Shown piece after piece: positions 34,244-45,300 of a DNA stretch of 64,000 nucleotides. Source of the stretch: Lentinus brumalis. Lineage: Eukaryota > Basidiomycota > Agaricomycetes > Polyporales > Polyporaceae. How positions within the stretch are numbered: the first letter of the stretch is position 1; every line of letters begins with the position of its first letter. A program made the position numbers and the translations under genes. Location: the NCBI GenBank assembly GCA_001792895.1, contig MARA01000013.1, positions 682,001 through 746,000 on the forward strand, written 5' to 3'. The notes beneath the pieces were generated by a model that worked only from the letters and a program-made list of their open reading frames with translations, did no database searches and was not told the origin of the DNA.

Positions 34244-35100
34244 TGATAGACCTAAACACCGGGTGTGTGCGTCGGTCCGAAGGTGCGAGAGTCATCTGGG
34301 CGTACACCAGGGGAGTCGAGGGTGGAGTGGAGTGAGAGAAGGTAGGGAGAGAGAGAGGAAGAGGGAGAGGGGAGGATGTCGAGTAGAAGGCTAGTGCTTA
34401 GTGTAGAACTTGAATCGAACACATTTGAACGCGTCCTAAGGTTGAGGAATTGGGTGTGCGAGGCGGAGAATCGAAGGCGCGGAGATAGACGTCGAGACGA
34501 GGGCTTAGAGAAGAGAGACGAGCGTCGAGGTGCGAGAGTCGAGGTCGAAGTCGAGTTTGTAGTCGCGCGGTCTAGAAAGGGGAACCAAAACTTGTTAACT
34601 CTGGCTAGACCGCATCTTTATATACATGTGTACGCGCTTGGCTGACGTAGATACTCTGTATTTTTGTCGCGGGGAGGAGGAGGACGTGTCAAAATAGCGA
34701 GAACATGGAAAAACATAAGTAGAGGAAGAGCGCTAATCGCTTAAACATACGCGAGACGCAATCACGAGGGCGCGTAAGGGAGAGTGGTGCGAAGACGGAA
34801 TTCTTGACGAACCCTATCATACGTAGACACCGTATAAGCCATATAGTACCTATCCTGGAGGTCAACCGTAGGCGTAGAAATTGATTTGGAAGGGATTACG
34901 ATTGATGAGGAACGAAAAAATCGTCCTTTATGTTCGAGATACGCCAATAGACGCCGTCACGGGAAACGATCCCCGTGGGAAATACTTTGCTTCTCCGATT
35001 ACCTTGGTCAATACTTTTGCTTATGATTACATCATCTTTAGTAACAAAACTACTTACTCCGTAGACGCTGCCATAGGGTTAGGGCTTCCCCATTGAGACA
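34244..35100 (-). mobile_element. Possible solo LTR (minus orientation)
   Basis: Read on the minus strand it starts TGTCTCAATGG at 35,100, has a TATATAAAG promoter-like motif near 34,623, a long pyrimidine-rich leader (34,400-34,320) and ends TCTATCA at 34,244, followed by CTGGCGCGCACGG, which could be a primer-binding site. No protein domains are present. TG...CA ends with an internal TATA suit an LTR, but there is no second copy or target duplication in the window, so this is tentative. Confidence 0.3.
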
Positions 35101-35141
35101 TATGGCTTACTGCATATTTACTGACTTCATTCCAAGTTATT

Positions 35142-35266
35142 AGACCACATACAAGTTGTTACTAGTGGGCATACAAGTTGTTACTCACAGGCATACAAGT
35201 TGTTACTAACAGGCATACAAGTTGTTACTAACAGGCATACAAGTTGTTACTAACAGGCATACAAAT
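35142..35266. repeat. 22-bp minisatellite, about six copies
   Basis: Tandem units containing GGCATACAAGTTGTTACTAA. The GGCATAC anchors fall at 35,168, 35,190, 35,212, 35,234 and 35,256, exactly 22 bp apart, with one more diverged unit at the left. Copies abut without spacers, so it is not a CRISPR array. Confidence 0.9.
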
Positions 35267-35390
35267 GCAGGTTATGTTGGCTGACTGTTCAGCCTCGCAC
35301 ATTAGGGCCAATGAATTGGCGGGAGATGCGCGATGTGCAAGGGGGCTGGGTACCCAGGCCGCGCTCTTTGCTAACTGCAGCCAACATTCC

Positions 35391-36114
35391 TCAGTGACAA
35401 ATGGAATATGCTGAGAAATTAGCCGACTCACGGACTTGCCAGGTGCAACCCGACCTGTTCGCCCGATAACACGCGGCGCACTTCCAGGTCGCCTTGAATG
35501 AAGATGCTTGCACGCAGTCCCTCCCCCTATCGCTGCACCATTTGCAGTCAGTGCCGCGGATCTTGCTCAAGGTGTCCTTATAGTTCCCAGGCAGCCGGTC
35601 TACATCCAATTTCCTCGGCAACCGGAGATAGAATATCCGCGGCTCGTTCGGGAAAGGGCCCGTTCCTGCTACCCGGGGTTGGGGAGAGCGAGATCCACCT
35701 GCGCGGCAATCTGCTTGATGAGCAAATGATTGATTAGCCCCATGAAATGTGTTCTCCGCAGTTGTCACTTTCAAGTAACCACTCACTGCATTGCCCTCCT
35801 CCTCCTTCACCGCTATGGCTCCTGTGATGGGCACTTGCTGTTGAAGATCCACATTGGAAATCTGCGTCATTGGATTATGGCTCGCCATGTCAGATTCACA
35901 TTATGTAGCCTGCATGACGTACCTCATCTGCTCCTTCTCGAGACTTGTTGTTACCCTGCCCCGCATGCTTGACTTCCACCGCCGTTGTTGCAAGCCTTCC
36001 TTGGCGTGTTGCACCCTGTTCACTGTGCGAGTCCTCTGCCTTCTCAGCAACTAAGTTGTGTAACTGTCGTGCCTCCAGAGCGGGTATTTGATCTTCATTC
36101 TTGATTGAAGACAT
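35391..36114 (-). CDS. Unknown protein with a C-terminal Zn2Cys6-like cluster
   Basis: Two exons, 36114-35923 and 35861-35391, join through a GTACGT...CGCAG intron to about 220 aa. The N-terminal half is polar and charged. Near the C-terminus six cysteines follow C-x2-C-x6-C-x11-C-x2-C-x7-C (first part CKWCSDRGRDC, second KCAACYRANRSGC). That spacing fits a Zn(II)2Cys6 binuclear cluster, which in fungal transcription factors normally sits at the N-terminus. No activator or fungal-specific transcription-factor domain is present. An alternative intron at 35,788 (GTGAGT) would remove the Cys part. Function is not known and the gene is moderately supported. Confidence 0.5.
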
Positions 36115-36444
36115 CAGAGCGGTAGGTGTAGATTTTGCACGACAGTGAGTTGAGGAGATGGTGGTAGTAGACAAGAACCAACCGTGCACTTTGAAGGGAT
36201 GAACGATGCGGCCCTGGGCGTGACACGTGCACCGCTTGCTGCATCTTCGGCTCCCATCCTCGAAAGAACAGAGTAATAGTACCGTTTTATTGCACAGGGA
36301 CCCATACACCCAAGTCAACAGCCCTCTTATTACATGAGTGATCAGACCCTGGAACGTGGATGACATTGACCTATATTACTAGATACAGAGTAGCGACGGT
36401 CCTGCAATTCTTCGCCCGCTCAGAAGCACCTGCAGAGGAATTCT
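36115..36444. other. Intergenic between the Cys-rich gene and the DBR1 remnant
   Basis: A 156-codon minus-strand frame enters from 36,366 but its part before 36,114 has no recognisable content. Probably promoter or leader of the Cys-rich gene. Confidence 0.4.
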
Positions 36445-38580
36445 TCAGGCTTCCGGAGGTAGGAGAACGGAGCGTGTTGGGAGCTGGCAAGACCTTATGA
36501 GGTCGTGTAGCGGCGAAGCCTGGGTGCAGGAGGTGGGGCGTCGGGCAATGGGCAATGGGCGCGGCACGGAGAGAGCTTGAGACGGCGCGAGTGTGCCGTC
36601 TCCGTCTCGTCTCCGCCCTGCCCGCCTTCTCCGGTGTCTTCTCGGCCTGTTGCGGTCGTGCTTGAGGTCCGAGAGTGCGAGGCGCAGCGTACGAGGTCGG
36701 GCGTTGGGTGTCGGGCGATGGGCGCGGCGCGGAGAGAGCTTGAGACGGCGCGGGTGTGCCGTCTCCGTCTCGTCTCCGCCCTGCCCGCCTTCTCCGGTGT
36801 CTTCTCGGCCTGTTGCCGTCGTGCTTGAGGTCTGAGAGCGCGAGGCGCAGCGTACGAGGTCGGGCGTCGGGCGATGGGCGTGGCGCGGAGAGAGCTTGAG
36901 ACGGCGCGAGTGTGCCGTCTCCGTCTCGTCTCCGCCCTGCCCGTCTTCTCCAGCCTCTTCTCGGCCTGTTGCCGTTGTGCTTGAGGTCTGAGAGCGCGAG
37001 GCGCAGCGTACGAGGTCGGGCGTCGGGCGATGGGCGTGGCGCGGAGAGAGCTTGAGACGGCGCGGGTGCGCCGTCTCCGTCTCGTCTCCGCCCTGCCCGC
37101 CTTCTCCGGCATCTTCTCGGCCTGTTGCGGTCGTGCTTGAGGTCTGAGAGCGCGAGGCGCAGCGTACGAGGTGGGGCGTCGGGCGATGGGCGATGGGCGT
37201 GGCGCAGAGAGAGCTTGAGACGGCGCGAGTGTGCCGTCTCCGTCTCGTCTCTGCCCTGCCCGCCTTCTCCGGTGTCTTCTCGGCCTGTTGCGGTCGTGCG
37301 TCAGGTCTGAGAGCGCGAGGCGCAGCGTACGAAGTCAGGCGTCGGGCGTCGGGTGATGGGCGATGGGTGTGGCGCGGAGAGAGCTTGAGACGGCGCGAGT
37401 GTGCCGTCTCCGTCTCATCTCCGCCCTGCCCGCCTTCTCCGGTGTCTTCTTGGCCTGTTGCGGTCCTGCTTGAGGTCCGAGAGTGTGAGGCGCGGCGTAC
37501 GAGGTCGGGCATCGGGCATCGGGCATCGGGCGTCGGGCGATGGGCGATGGGCGCGGCATGGAGAGAGCTGGAGACAGCGTGGGTGCGCCGTCTCCGTCTC
37601 GTCTCCGCCCTGCCCGTCTTCTCCGGCGTCTTCTCGGCCTGTTGCGGTCGTGCTTGAGGTCCGAGAGTGCACTAGTTCAGCGCGCCCTTGTTGATGTCGT
37701 CGCGGAAGTAAGGCTTGCGCCGGAGGAGGCCGCACATGTCGCCGTGGTGCTCGATGCCCTGCGGCCAGTCGTGCGAGAGGAAGACCGTCGGGGAGGAGAG
37801 CTACACGAGGTGTTAGCGAGGACAAACGGAGGGAGGAGGTTTGGAGGCGAGGGATTGTGACGTACGAGGGAAAGGCGGATGATATTGTACTGGCGGATGT
37901 GGTAGATGCTGCGCATCGTGCCATGGTTGTACGGGATGCGCTTGTAGTGGCCTGAGTGCGGTGAGTACACGGGCATGTGCGGCGGAATCATACTGACCTA
38001 GACGGAAGTCTCCTGGCTTGATGATGCCGGACGCGCCTGCTATGCGCACGCCGTTGATCTGCACGCACCCCGCGTGCCCGAGGAAGTATATGTTCGGCGC
38101 GAGCCACCCGCCGTGGTATCTACGCGTGCACCCAGGTCACAATCCAGCCTCGCAAGTGAACGACGTGACTCACAGTTCCCAGAAGTAATTCGACGCCTCA
38201 TGGTTCCCTCCAATGACCACTGTCAAGATCGGTGCCCTCGCCTCGCCCGTGTAGTATCTACCCCGCCTTCAGCTATCCTATATCCACATCCACACGGAGG
38301 CGCGCCCAGCCCACCTACTTGGCGAAGCCGCCGAGCTGTTTGTACTTGTCCGGGACGGCAATGCACTGGAGGTCGCGGTGATTGCGGACCGCCTGGAAGT
38401 CGCCGCAGACGAGGAGGAGGTCGACGGAGTAGCCGTGCTGCTGCTCGAGCGCGGCAATCTGCGCGTATATGGCATCGAGCTCGCCGTGGCAGCAGCCTTC
38501 GATGGCGATCTGCGTGTGCGCGGGGTATCAGGCTTTGAGGCGGTCGGATGAGGGGCAGGGGGAGGGCGGCGTACCTTCAT
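36445..38580 (-). pseudogene. DBR1: RNA lariat debranching enzyme, split by a minisatellite
   Basis: Dbr1 is the nuclear metallophosphoesterase that cuts the 2'-5' branch of intron lariats. Exons 38580-38575, 38509-38320 (approximate end), 38257-38174, 38119-37998, 37951-37866 and 37800-37672 give a clear Dbr1 N-terminus: [70 protein letters not shown] and FLSHDWPQGIEHHGD. It then meets a TAG at 37,674-37,672. A 1.15-kb minisatellite follows, and only beyond it, at 36,519-36,445, does the next conserved segment reappear in decayed form (ASPLHDLIRS). The final metal-binding HLH motif is not recognisable. As it stands the protein stops before completing the active site. Divergent from RPF2, with 267 bp between starts. 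Confidence 0.85.
36525..37668. repeat. Nested GC-rich minisatellite (156-184 bp units, heptamer core)
   Basis: Seven units anchored on GAGAGAGCTTGAGACGGCG-type sequence. The anchor recurs at 36,575, 36,738, 36,894, 37,050, 37,213, 37,383 and 37,567, giving spacings of 163, 156, 156, 163, 170 and 184. All differ from 156 by multiples of 7 because each unit contains a variable run of a TCGGGCR-like heptamer. The array lies between two parts of the DBR1 coding sequence. Confidence 0.92.
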
Positions 38581-38847
38581 GCTGCGCGTTTGTCCCTGCC
38601 TTCGTGGTGTCCAAAGGCTTCTTCTCTGCGCTTGTCGCGCTAAGCTGTAGAGTCGCAGTATATTGTAGGCCGCGATGTGTCGAATGCCGTCGAGATGAAG
38701 GAGAAGAGACAAGCAAGAGGGACGATCGACGACGAGACGCGAACTTGAGAAGCGCCCATGCATGCAGCCCGATCTATAGGCGCTTCGCAGCTTGACTTCA
38801 CTCTCTTCCGCCTGAAATTTGTTCCTTCCCCCTCCTCTCTGTCTACC
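38581..38847. promoter_or_regulatory. Bidirectional promoter of DBR1 and RPF2
   Basis: A 267-bp spacer between the two divergent start codons. It has no clear TATA box. The shared arrangement suggests common expression of two RNA-metabolism genes. Confidence 0.6.
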
Positions 38848-41138
38848 ATGTTGCGGACGGTGTGAGTGCGTTTCTGTGGTCTGTATGAATTGCTCTGATA
38901 TGATATGATGCACAAGCAAACCTAAAAATGCGCGGTCAAAGCGCGTACTTCAAGCTCGCGAGCCGAAGGAGATCGAGGATCCCCGGACGGCCATCTTCGT
39001 GAAGGGCACACACGCGGGAGAGAGAGTGAGCGCAGTTATGAAGGAACTGGTGCGTAATCCATCTCTTGCGGTATTTCTGATGCGCTAATACACCACCGCA
39101 CGCAGATGGCACTGAAAAGGCCGCACGCAATCTCCTTCTCGAAGAAGAACGCCGTGCGCCCGTTCGAGGACGCCTCCTCGCTCGAGTTCTGGTCCCAGAA
39201 GAACGACGCCGGCATGTTCGTCGTCGGCCAGAGCACGAAGAAGCGGCCGCATGGCACGACGTTCGTAAGGATGTTCGACTATACGGTGCTGGACATGTGC
39301 GAGGTCGGGGTGGACGATTGGAAGAGCATGGCTGAGTTCAAGGTGCGTTCGCTCCCCTGAGTCTGTATGCCTTCGAGCCCATGGGCAGCGAAGTCAAGTG
39401 ACGAAGGACTATGTCCGAAGTCTTGCGTTCCGAGGCACTTGCCATCGTGCTCGCGCGGCCTTATCCAGCATGATCCCTGCCGCTGTGCGTCCCGTGCTCA
39501 GTGGGTACATGGGGAGGCTGCAGCCGATCGTTCGCCGCCTACTATGGCATCGTACGGGCAGTACGGTGATGCTCACGCCCTGCGATGGCGACACGCTGGG
39601 TTGAAGGGTGATCTTGCGCACAGCGCGCGAGGCCGTCTTTTGCCTTCGCGAATACCCCCTGTGTAGGGCGGACGGCAGACTCTGGAAGGCTGCCGAGTTG
39701 TCACGGGCGAACGGGGCTCGCATTCATCGTTTGTCCTATCTATTCTCCCCTCGGGGCGTTGGGTTCGCGCGGTCGCTGCTGAAGAGAGACTGTGTCGACG
39801 GCTGTCCGTTGGTGTCCGCCTTCCTCTGAGTACCCCCGCGGTGTCTCTTTCATCTTCTCTGGGCACTTGTCATCGTGTCTGTGATGTTCTCGTCGCATTC
39901 TTGACCTTCGTCGTCGCATGGCATGGCTGTCGGCTAATGTTGTGGTCTTTGCTCGGCACGGAGATGAGAGGAAACTCATCGCATCGCACGCGTCCATCCG
40001 CCGTCTGGCCGTACGCGGTCATGAACGTCAGCGCATACCGTACACACGGGCGGAGGAGGCATGTGCCATGGTCATTGGCGAATGCTCGAGGCGACGCGCA
40101 CGACCCGGGAGGTGGTATTTCGCCTTCGCGAGGCCGGCCACCTCGGGCAGACGGCTAAATGGCAATATACCAGGCGTGATTCACGTCCATATCGTTTCAC
40201 TCTCTCATCGTTCCTCCGCTTGTTCAGCTGTGCTGACTATTCACCCGCAGACACCAAAGGCGACGCCGGGACACAAGCCGATGCTGCACTTTGCATCGGA
40301 GCTGTTCGAGTCGCACCCGCGGTTCGTGCAGCTCAAGTCGATGCTCATGGACTTTTTCAATGGCGAGGAGATCGACGCGATCCACCTAGCAGGGCTCGAG
40401 CATATCATCAGCATATCGCTCGGACCTACGCCGCCTACAATGAACGCTGCGACGACGACGCTCGAAGCATCGACCTCGACCGCGGAAGACCCCTCCTCCC
40501 TTCCAAAAGTACACATCCGGGCGTACACGATCTGGCTGCTCAAGTCGGGGACACGGGTCCCGCGCGTCGAGCTGACGCCGATGGCGCCGTCGCTGGACCT
40601 GTCGCTGCGGCGGCACACGGAGGCGGACGCGCAGCTGTGGAAGCAGGCGATGCGGCGGCCGAAGCTGCGGAAGCAGGACGTGGAGAAGGGGCTGGGGGAG
40701 AAGCACAAGAACCTGGAGGTGGACGAGATGGGCGACCTGCGGGGCAGGATACGTGTCGGGAAGCAGGACCTGGGGAAGCTGCGGACGCAGAAAATGAAGG
40801 GGCTGAAGGCGGGGCGGGACGACATGCTCGTCGACACCGAGCATGATGGTCCCATGCTTGTTGGCGCCGAGGGCGGCGACAATGCAGAGGACGGTGAGCG
40901 GCGGCGGAGACGGGCGATGACCAGACCATGGGCACGCCCAACAGTTAGGACTCATGCGCAAGCCGGGCGCGAGCGGGTCAGGAAAGCTGTAATAGAGCTG
41001 TATGGGGCTGCGGCGCGCACTCGCCCAGTGATGCGTTGCGAACCCCTCAGGGCGGGCCGGGCGTATGGAAGGGTGCAGGCTGCACGAGTGAAAAGGATTG
41101 GGCGTTTCGGAAGACAACGCCGACGGCCGCGCTGCTAA
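38848..41138 (+). CDS. RPF2: Ribosome biogenesis protein Rpf2 (Brix domain)
   Basis: Rpf2 carries a Brix domain and, with Rrs1, brings the 5S RNP to the pre-60S particle in the nucleolus. Exons are 38848-38861, 38917-39049, 39106-39342 and 40251 onward. The start MLRTV-KPKNARSKR matches the family's N-terminus across the first intron. Brix signatures include ALKRPHAISFSKKN, PFEDASSLEFWSQKNDA, SKKRPHGTTFVRM, HFASELFESHP, AGLEHIISISLG, KSGTRVPRVEL and, near the end, GRIRVGKQDLGKLRTQKMKG. The third intron is 908 nt, far longer than the others. After a Glu/Asp segment ending near 40,894 the frame runs on with Arg-rich residues of no family likeness and stops inside an inverted repeat, so the true end may instead use the GTGAGC donor at 40,893. 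Core domain certain, C-terminus uncertain. Confidence 0.92.
39343..40250 (+). other. Unusually long third intron of RPF2
   Basis: Bounded by AAG|GTGCGT and CCCGCAG|ACA. Other introns of this gene are 55-56 nt. Two internal stretches (about 39,520-39,670 and 39,990-40,160) share ttcgccttcgcga-type segments in direct order, suggesting an old inserted or duplicated sequence. No transposon domain is recognised. Confidence 0.6.
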
Positions 41139-41187
41139 ACAGGTCGCACAGGGGGTGCGCGACCTGTTTAGCAGCGCAGCCATCGGC
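41119..41187. repeat. 29-bp inverted repeat at the end of RPF2
   Basis: Arms at 41,119-41,147 and 41,159-41,187 differ at two positions and are separated by 11 nt; the core GCGCTGCTAAACAGGTCGC is perfect in both arms. The stop codon of the extended RPF2 frame lies in the left arm. It could form a strong hairpin in RNA. Confidence 0.9.
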
Positions 41188-42392
41188 ATTATCGCAGATG
41201 GCGTTGATTGGTTGGCGCGAGCAACGTACCCTCGCGGTCTCTGATTGGCTACAGGTACTTCCGCCTCGCGCTCCTCCAAGCCGCCTACTTACTTGAGCTC
41301 ACTTGCCTCCAAGTATCGGGCGCTGCAGCCGTCCGTAACTTCAGATGCTGAGGGCCGTTTTGATCTCCAGCGATATGGGCACATATATGTGCCCAAATCA
41401 TACCGAAGCTTTGAAGAGATCGCTCAGAAGCATGGAGAAATTCGTGCGAAGTAGCGACCAGAGATGGAGGTTGCGCCAGGCGACGTGGTGGGCTGTAGTC
41501 GTTCAACGCTCAGCACCAACACCGGAATACTGAACAGGTCCTAGGAGGCGGAGGAGGAGGAGGAGGAGGAGGAGGAGAGGAGAGGGGGAATGCCGCACCC
41601 TGTTCCGCAACAATACTCGGACTAGCGGCACCTGTGTGCCTGAGCATGCTAGCACTTTGACTGGCTGGGTTGCAAACTCCGGTTTCTCCAGTCAATGCCG
41701 AAGTCCGCATCCTCGTCAGCGGGGTCGGTATGTTTGCCCTATGTCGCAAGGATCGTACTCGCTCCTGCGGGTTCTGCTCAGCCCCAAACTGCATACATAC
41801 AGCGGGGGCGTGCCTGCTGCCCAACCTTGTTTGGATTGGTCCTCCATTTCATCGGTTGTTGCAAATGTGCGCGCTCTGTCTTGGCGCTGGTATGGAGGCT
41901 GCTGAAGCTCCGTCCTCCCCTCCCTCCACATCTTATCCATCGGTATTCTGACACTGCTATTACAGGGTACATTCACGCAGCGAAGAGCAGAGTTGCATAG
42001 CAGAACGGTCATGGCAGGTTTGCACAAAGCATACTCCGGCTAGAGACTCAGGTAAGAGCGCTCCTCCAGCGGCTGAACCTTTACCTTGACATGTTCCTTG
42101 CATTCCGGGTCAAAGCAGGTCGATCCTGCCCCCATCTCAGTTACCCGCCGGATGAAGGACCCTCCCTCAATATTTTAGGGGACATTTCTCAGTTGGGGTC
42201 ATAAACTTCGGTCCCTTGGCTACCGTGCTCCCGTCTCTCCTCTCTCCTCACTCCTGCCTTCCCCTGCTCCCAACCCCCTGCTCCTGCGCTTCAACCTTGT
42301 GCAAGCCTAGTAAGCCTATCTTTCGGGTCTCAGGGTGTTCTGCGGCTGACCTGCTGCCTAGGGCGGCAGATAGATCTCAACATTTCTTGTCA
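41188..42392. other. Intergenic region with a GGA microsatellite
   Basis: About 1.2 kb without a gene. It holds a (GGA)n tract at 41,543-41,578 and purine-rich flank to about 41,590. The last 200 bp, pyrimidine-rich, probably form the leader of the dioxygenase gene. An in-frame open leader precedes its ATG, so the start could be slightly earlier. Confidence 0.5.
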
Positions 42393-45300
42393 ATGCCCGT
42401 CCAGTCGCACATGTCGTCGCCTTCGGCTGAGCCAGGTTCGCGCTTTATGTCTTGTTTTTGTTGCTGCTTTACTGACCATGATCCCAGTACCGGACAAAAT
42501 CACGACGGTTAAGGAGGGCACAGTTGTCGCCCTTCCCGGTCGCGATGCTCGTCTCCCAGAGATGTACCTCGTGGAGTCTCACCCTCTCGTGCGCGCGGAC
42601 CGTCACCCCAACGCGATCTACGTCTGCGTGCAAGACACTACTCCGGCGGCCATGGATCGTTACTACCGCTTCCTTGCTGAAGCGCCGTTCCCTGAAGGCA
42701 CAGAGGCTGGAGTGTCCGCTGCAGGTATGAGTAGGTCTACGATAGTATGCTGGTGCTGACCTCTGCGTGCCAGGTTATCTTCGTCTCAAACCTGGCGATT
42801 ACGTGTTTGTTAGGGATGCGAATGGCGACGGGGCTCCCGAGCATGATTCATTGCAGCTTTGGGTCGCGGCGAAGTGAGTTCGTGTTACATACAGTCTGTT
42901 CTGTAATGTAATACCCTATCTTGAAGCGGCGTTATAACGCGTCCCCACCGCAAGGCTATGAAGGATGCCCGCCGCGCAGCATTGGGTCTGCGAGGTGAGC
43001 GGACGCCAGAGAAGGCTGTTCCAAGTGAGGACGGCGTATATCGCGGAGGCTTGCCTTGGGAAGGGGACCGCCGGGCAGTGAACGTGGGGACCTCAGAGCG
43101 CTGTTACTCTTTGGTCCACTCGTATCAGTCTCAGCGGAACCTGGTTGGACCTTCAGTCGGAGCAAAGGTTGCTATGGATGAAGAACCGTCGGGGCACTTG
43201 CTTATGCGCGAAAAAATCATCAAGGTCTGCGGGTGCCGCCTTGACAGGTCTTGAAGGACTGTGCACTGACATTTTCTCTCAGGCTGCGACACCGTTAGCT
43301 ATCACCGCTTTAGAAGCTGGGGATGAGCGTATGTGTCGCGCTCTCCAGATCCAAGCAGACGTCAACAATCTACCCCGCGTCGGCTGCGCCCAGAACTACG
43401 CATTCCCCATGCAGCAAGCCAATTTTACGGGAACCAAGCGGGCAGATTGCCTTGCTAGTGAGTGATTTATTTGCGTTCAATGTGCTGAAGCTCATACATG
43501 ATTGGGTTAGTGGGTGCAATGAAGGCTGACATGGGCCCCTTCGGCGGAAAACATATTGACAACAAGGATTGTCCCGCTGCAGTTACATCCATGATCTGCT
43601 ATAGCGATCTCTATCGCACAGATCACCCTGGTTACTTCATGGTAGGCGATCTGGGCGTTGCCATCGGTATGTACTGAGTATCTTCGCTGGCCGACAAATA
43701 CTGAAAGGTCTGCAGAGTTGCGCGGCCTCATTGTAATATGTTTCTGCGGACTACGCTTCCACGGCGGGTTCCCTCCAACTGCATACCCCGGCAAGAAGCC
43801 GAAGCCCTGGTCATACCGCTTTGTAGTTGTCTGCTATCCTCCCCGCGCTATGATGGACGGCAATGCCATCTTGAGCTTTGCGGCTCTGCCTGGAGGGAAG
43901 TTTTTGTACATCCCGCCAGAGTTTATCGATCCTCAGTCAGTATGATTCATCTTGACCCTCGGCGTTGTCTCTCTGAGCTCATACATTTATAGCTTCGATG
44001 ACAAACCCATTGTGTCCAACATCGCCAGTTGGATCACATCCGGGTGGTATCTCACGTCGCCCGCCGCGTTTCTAGAATACTATTATCGGGCCATGTGCCA
44101 ACTTACATACCACCTCACTCGGCAGGTACCTGACAAGGCCAAGATGCGTGTAGATTTTGAGAAGCTTGCAGCATGTTTCTCCCTGGAGGACGCCTCCGGC
44201 GAGGTGATTACGCCGAGGTTTTGGGAGCTGCACCCGGGCTCCGACATCAAGTCTTCCGAATTCGGGTGCACTCGAAAGGAAGCTGCGGAAGCTTGGGATG
44301 CCCACAAAGCTGCACAGGGCCGTTATATCCCGCGCGTCGTGCATTTGCAACTTCAGAAGCAAGGTGATGTTCGCCAACACATACTCGTGCAGAATCTGGC
44401 TGATACCCATCTACTTTGTCAGCAACCAATGTTCAAGACAAAGCTCCATCCCGCAAGCGCAAGCAGTCGCCTACGACAGGAACCAAGGGGCAACCAAAGA
44501 ATAAGGTTCCGAAGACCGGATCTCGCGCCGACCAACAAGAAGACTCGACCAAATGTAAGGAGTTGCGCCCTAGGCTGCCGTTCTCAAATACTAACAGGGA
44601 TGTAGCCGGGACGAAGCGCAAGCATGGTTGCGAAGACCCTGGCGACAACGTCCATGAAGCGTCCCAGGATGACGGTACAGACTGTAAGTCTTCAAATGTC
44701 GTCAAATGCTTCTGCTTCTGATCAACTTGCAGCTCAAGTGCCGAAGCGTCCGCGACTGGGGTATCCAAGTGCGGCTTTATTTAGCGACCTGGCTAGCCGT
44801 AAGTTTTGCAGCATTTCTCGCAGCTCTCAATGACCTGAAGGCATACTTGCAGGATATGACCCTGCGTCTAACTTCTGCTTCAATCCCACCCCTGCGCTGT
44901 GTGCCCAACAAGGGCATGGCGGCTTGGACCCAGAAGAGGACCTAAACGAACAGTTGCATGTACGCGATCATCGTCACCCGGCTCAGGAACGCGCAAACCT
45001 GTCGAGTGGAGGCTCACCGGGGCGTGGAGGCGGAGACGACCCAGATCAAGACCCGAACGGACTCACGGGTGTCTCTGGTCGTCTTCGCTGTGCTCAGGAA
45101 CACGCGAACGCGTCGAGTGGAGGCTCACCGGGGCGTGGAGGCGGAGAGGACTCCGACGAAGACACGAATGGACTCTCCGCCGTCTCTGGTGGTCTTCCCG
45201 GTGCTCAGGAACGCGCAAACGCGTCGAGTGGAGGCTCATCGGGGCGAGGAGGCGGAGACGACCCAGACGAAGACCCGAACGGACTCTCGGGGACTCCTGC

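Noticed and set aside
35142..35266. Possible CRISPR array
   Set aside because: Units abut directly with no spacers and the genome is eukaryotic; it is a minisatellite.
36445..37512. 355-codon Arg-rich minus-strand frame over the minisatellite
   Set aside because: It is open only because the repeat is GC-rich and stop-poor; unit lengths vary by 7 nt, so the frame is not kept between units.
40386..41279. 297-codon minus-strand frame opposite RPF2
   Set aside because: Overlaps the strongly conserved Brix-domain exon in antisense; GC-rich shadow.
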